This document shows positions 15,261-15,660 of a stretch of 15,660 bases of DNA, one piece after another. Position numbers and translations under genes: made by a program. The stretch comes from Pseudomonadota bacterium. GTDB lineage: Bacteria; Desulfobacterota; Desulfovibrionia; Desulfovibrionales; Desulfovibrionaceae. The DNA is taken from NCBI GenBank assembly GCA_023433925.1, contig JAEYTO010000042.1:1-15660 (forward strand), in the 5' to 3' direction. The notes beneath the pieces were generated by a model. That model was given only the letters and a program-made list of their open reading frames with translations. It did no database searches and had not been told where the DNA came from. Within the stretch, counting starts at the first letter, position 1, and each line of letters starts with the position of its first letter.

Positions 15261-15660
15261 GTCTCGGCCTTTGGTCGGGGTTCACGCCGGTCGGGCAGAT
15301 CATGTACTACCAGACTGGCTGGCCCGGCGAAAAGGGCTGGTAGTGGGGCGTTTATCGGCTTGAAAGTCGCGCAATGGCAATTGGTTGTAGGAAGGTTGCG
15401 AATCAGTGATTTGGCGCTTGACCTTTGTCTGCCGTCTGGATAGAAGGCTGATCCGCCGCACGGAAAGGTACCCGGAAGGCGCGCTCAATGACAGGTTGAC
15501 GCGGAATGCGAGTCCCGGCTGCGGCCAGGACGAAACGGCCCCCGGCGGCCGTCCCGTGGCAGGGGAGCAAAGCTCCCGGCGGGGCGGGGAAGCGCCACGG
15601 CGGCCCGGCGGACAAGGTTCCGCATGGGCTTGTCGGACAGGGCCTGGCGGCATGGACAGC
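15261..15660. other. Right-end region without a convincing gene
   Basis: The final 400 bases lie upstream of tag. A part near 15340-15450 is visibly less GC-rich than its surroundings, as expected for promoter DNA. Open frames on either strand are Arg/Pro/Ser-rich, lack ribosome binding sites and match nothing I recognise. Contents I can name: an 8-base inverted repeat ACTACCAG/CTGGTAGT (15306-15313 and 15337-15344), a plus-strand promoter candidate, and two GC-rich hairpins, ACGGCC/GGCCGT (15535-15552) and GGGAGC/GCTCCC (15563-15577). Confidence 0.5.
15418..15446 (+). promoter_or_regulatory. Candidate sigma70-like promoter pointing off the right edge
   Basis: TTGACC (5 of 6 to consensus) is followed at the ideal 17-base spacing by TAGAAG (4 of 6). 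It sits in the less GC-rich stretch and faces away from tag, so it would serve an untranslated RNA or a gene beyond the window. Confidence 0.38.

Noticed and set aside
15300..15653. Minus-strand frame of 117 codons at the right end
   Set aside because: Pro/Arg/Ser-rich, no ribosome binding site and no recognisable family; it also spans the less GC-rich stretch likely to be regulatory.

Overview
The window is GC-rich bacterial chromosome with strongly GC-biased third codon positions. The housekeeping genes look deltaproteobacterial, most likely Desulfovibrionaceae: the FtsY type, the AddA-like helicase-nuclease, the AsmA protein and the CCAAGGGG/CCCTCTCTCG palindromic repeats all fit. That placement is inference from gene style; no rRNA is present to prove it. 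Coding density is high. I see no phage, transposase, CRISPR, toxin-antitoxin or secondary-metabolite genes, so this is mostly an ordinary core region.

Layout, left to right. 1-4350 (minus strand) is a compact cluster read from right to left: an EamA/DMT permease, an AddA/RecB-like helicase-nuclease that starts 4 bases after it, and the N-terminus of an AddB-like partner joined by an ATGA overlap. A terminator-like hairpin at 4487-4517 separates this from a large AsmA-family protein (4575-7655, minus) with a run of seven degenerate internal repeats. A divergent promoter region (7656-7798) leads into an RluA-family pseudouridine synthase (7799-8749, plus), an M15 metallopeptidase lipoprotein (8931-9650, plus) and a YqaA-type membrane protein (9756-10199, plus). 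Then come asnS (10459-11841, minus), a 361-base divergent spacer rich in inverted repeats, purU (12203-13063, plus), ftsY (13147-14577, plus) and the convergent tag gene (14682-15260, minus). The last 400 bases hold no convincing gene.

Functional themes are DNA repair (AddAB-like pair, Tag), translation and RNA modification (AsnRS, RluA-type enzyme), membrane protein targeting (FtsY), one-carbon metabolism (PurU) and the envelope (AsmA, M15 lipoprotein, YqaA, permease). Apart from the AddA/AddB pair, neighbours do not form one pathway.

The most unusual signals are: (1) a two-hairpin palindromic repeat family with three copies here, one apparently inserted in frame inside the pseudouridine synthase gene; (2) the seven-unit Trp-centred repeat in the AsmA protein; (3) a strong sigma70-like promoter whose -10 box ends 6 bases before the pseudouridine synthase ATG, predicting a leaderless mRNA; (4) a small element with MITE-like ends between asnS and purU, one hairpin of which sits just upstream of the asnS ribosome binding site. 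I did not find a clearly new multi-gene system.
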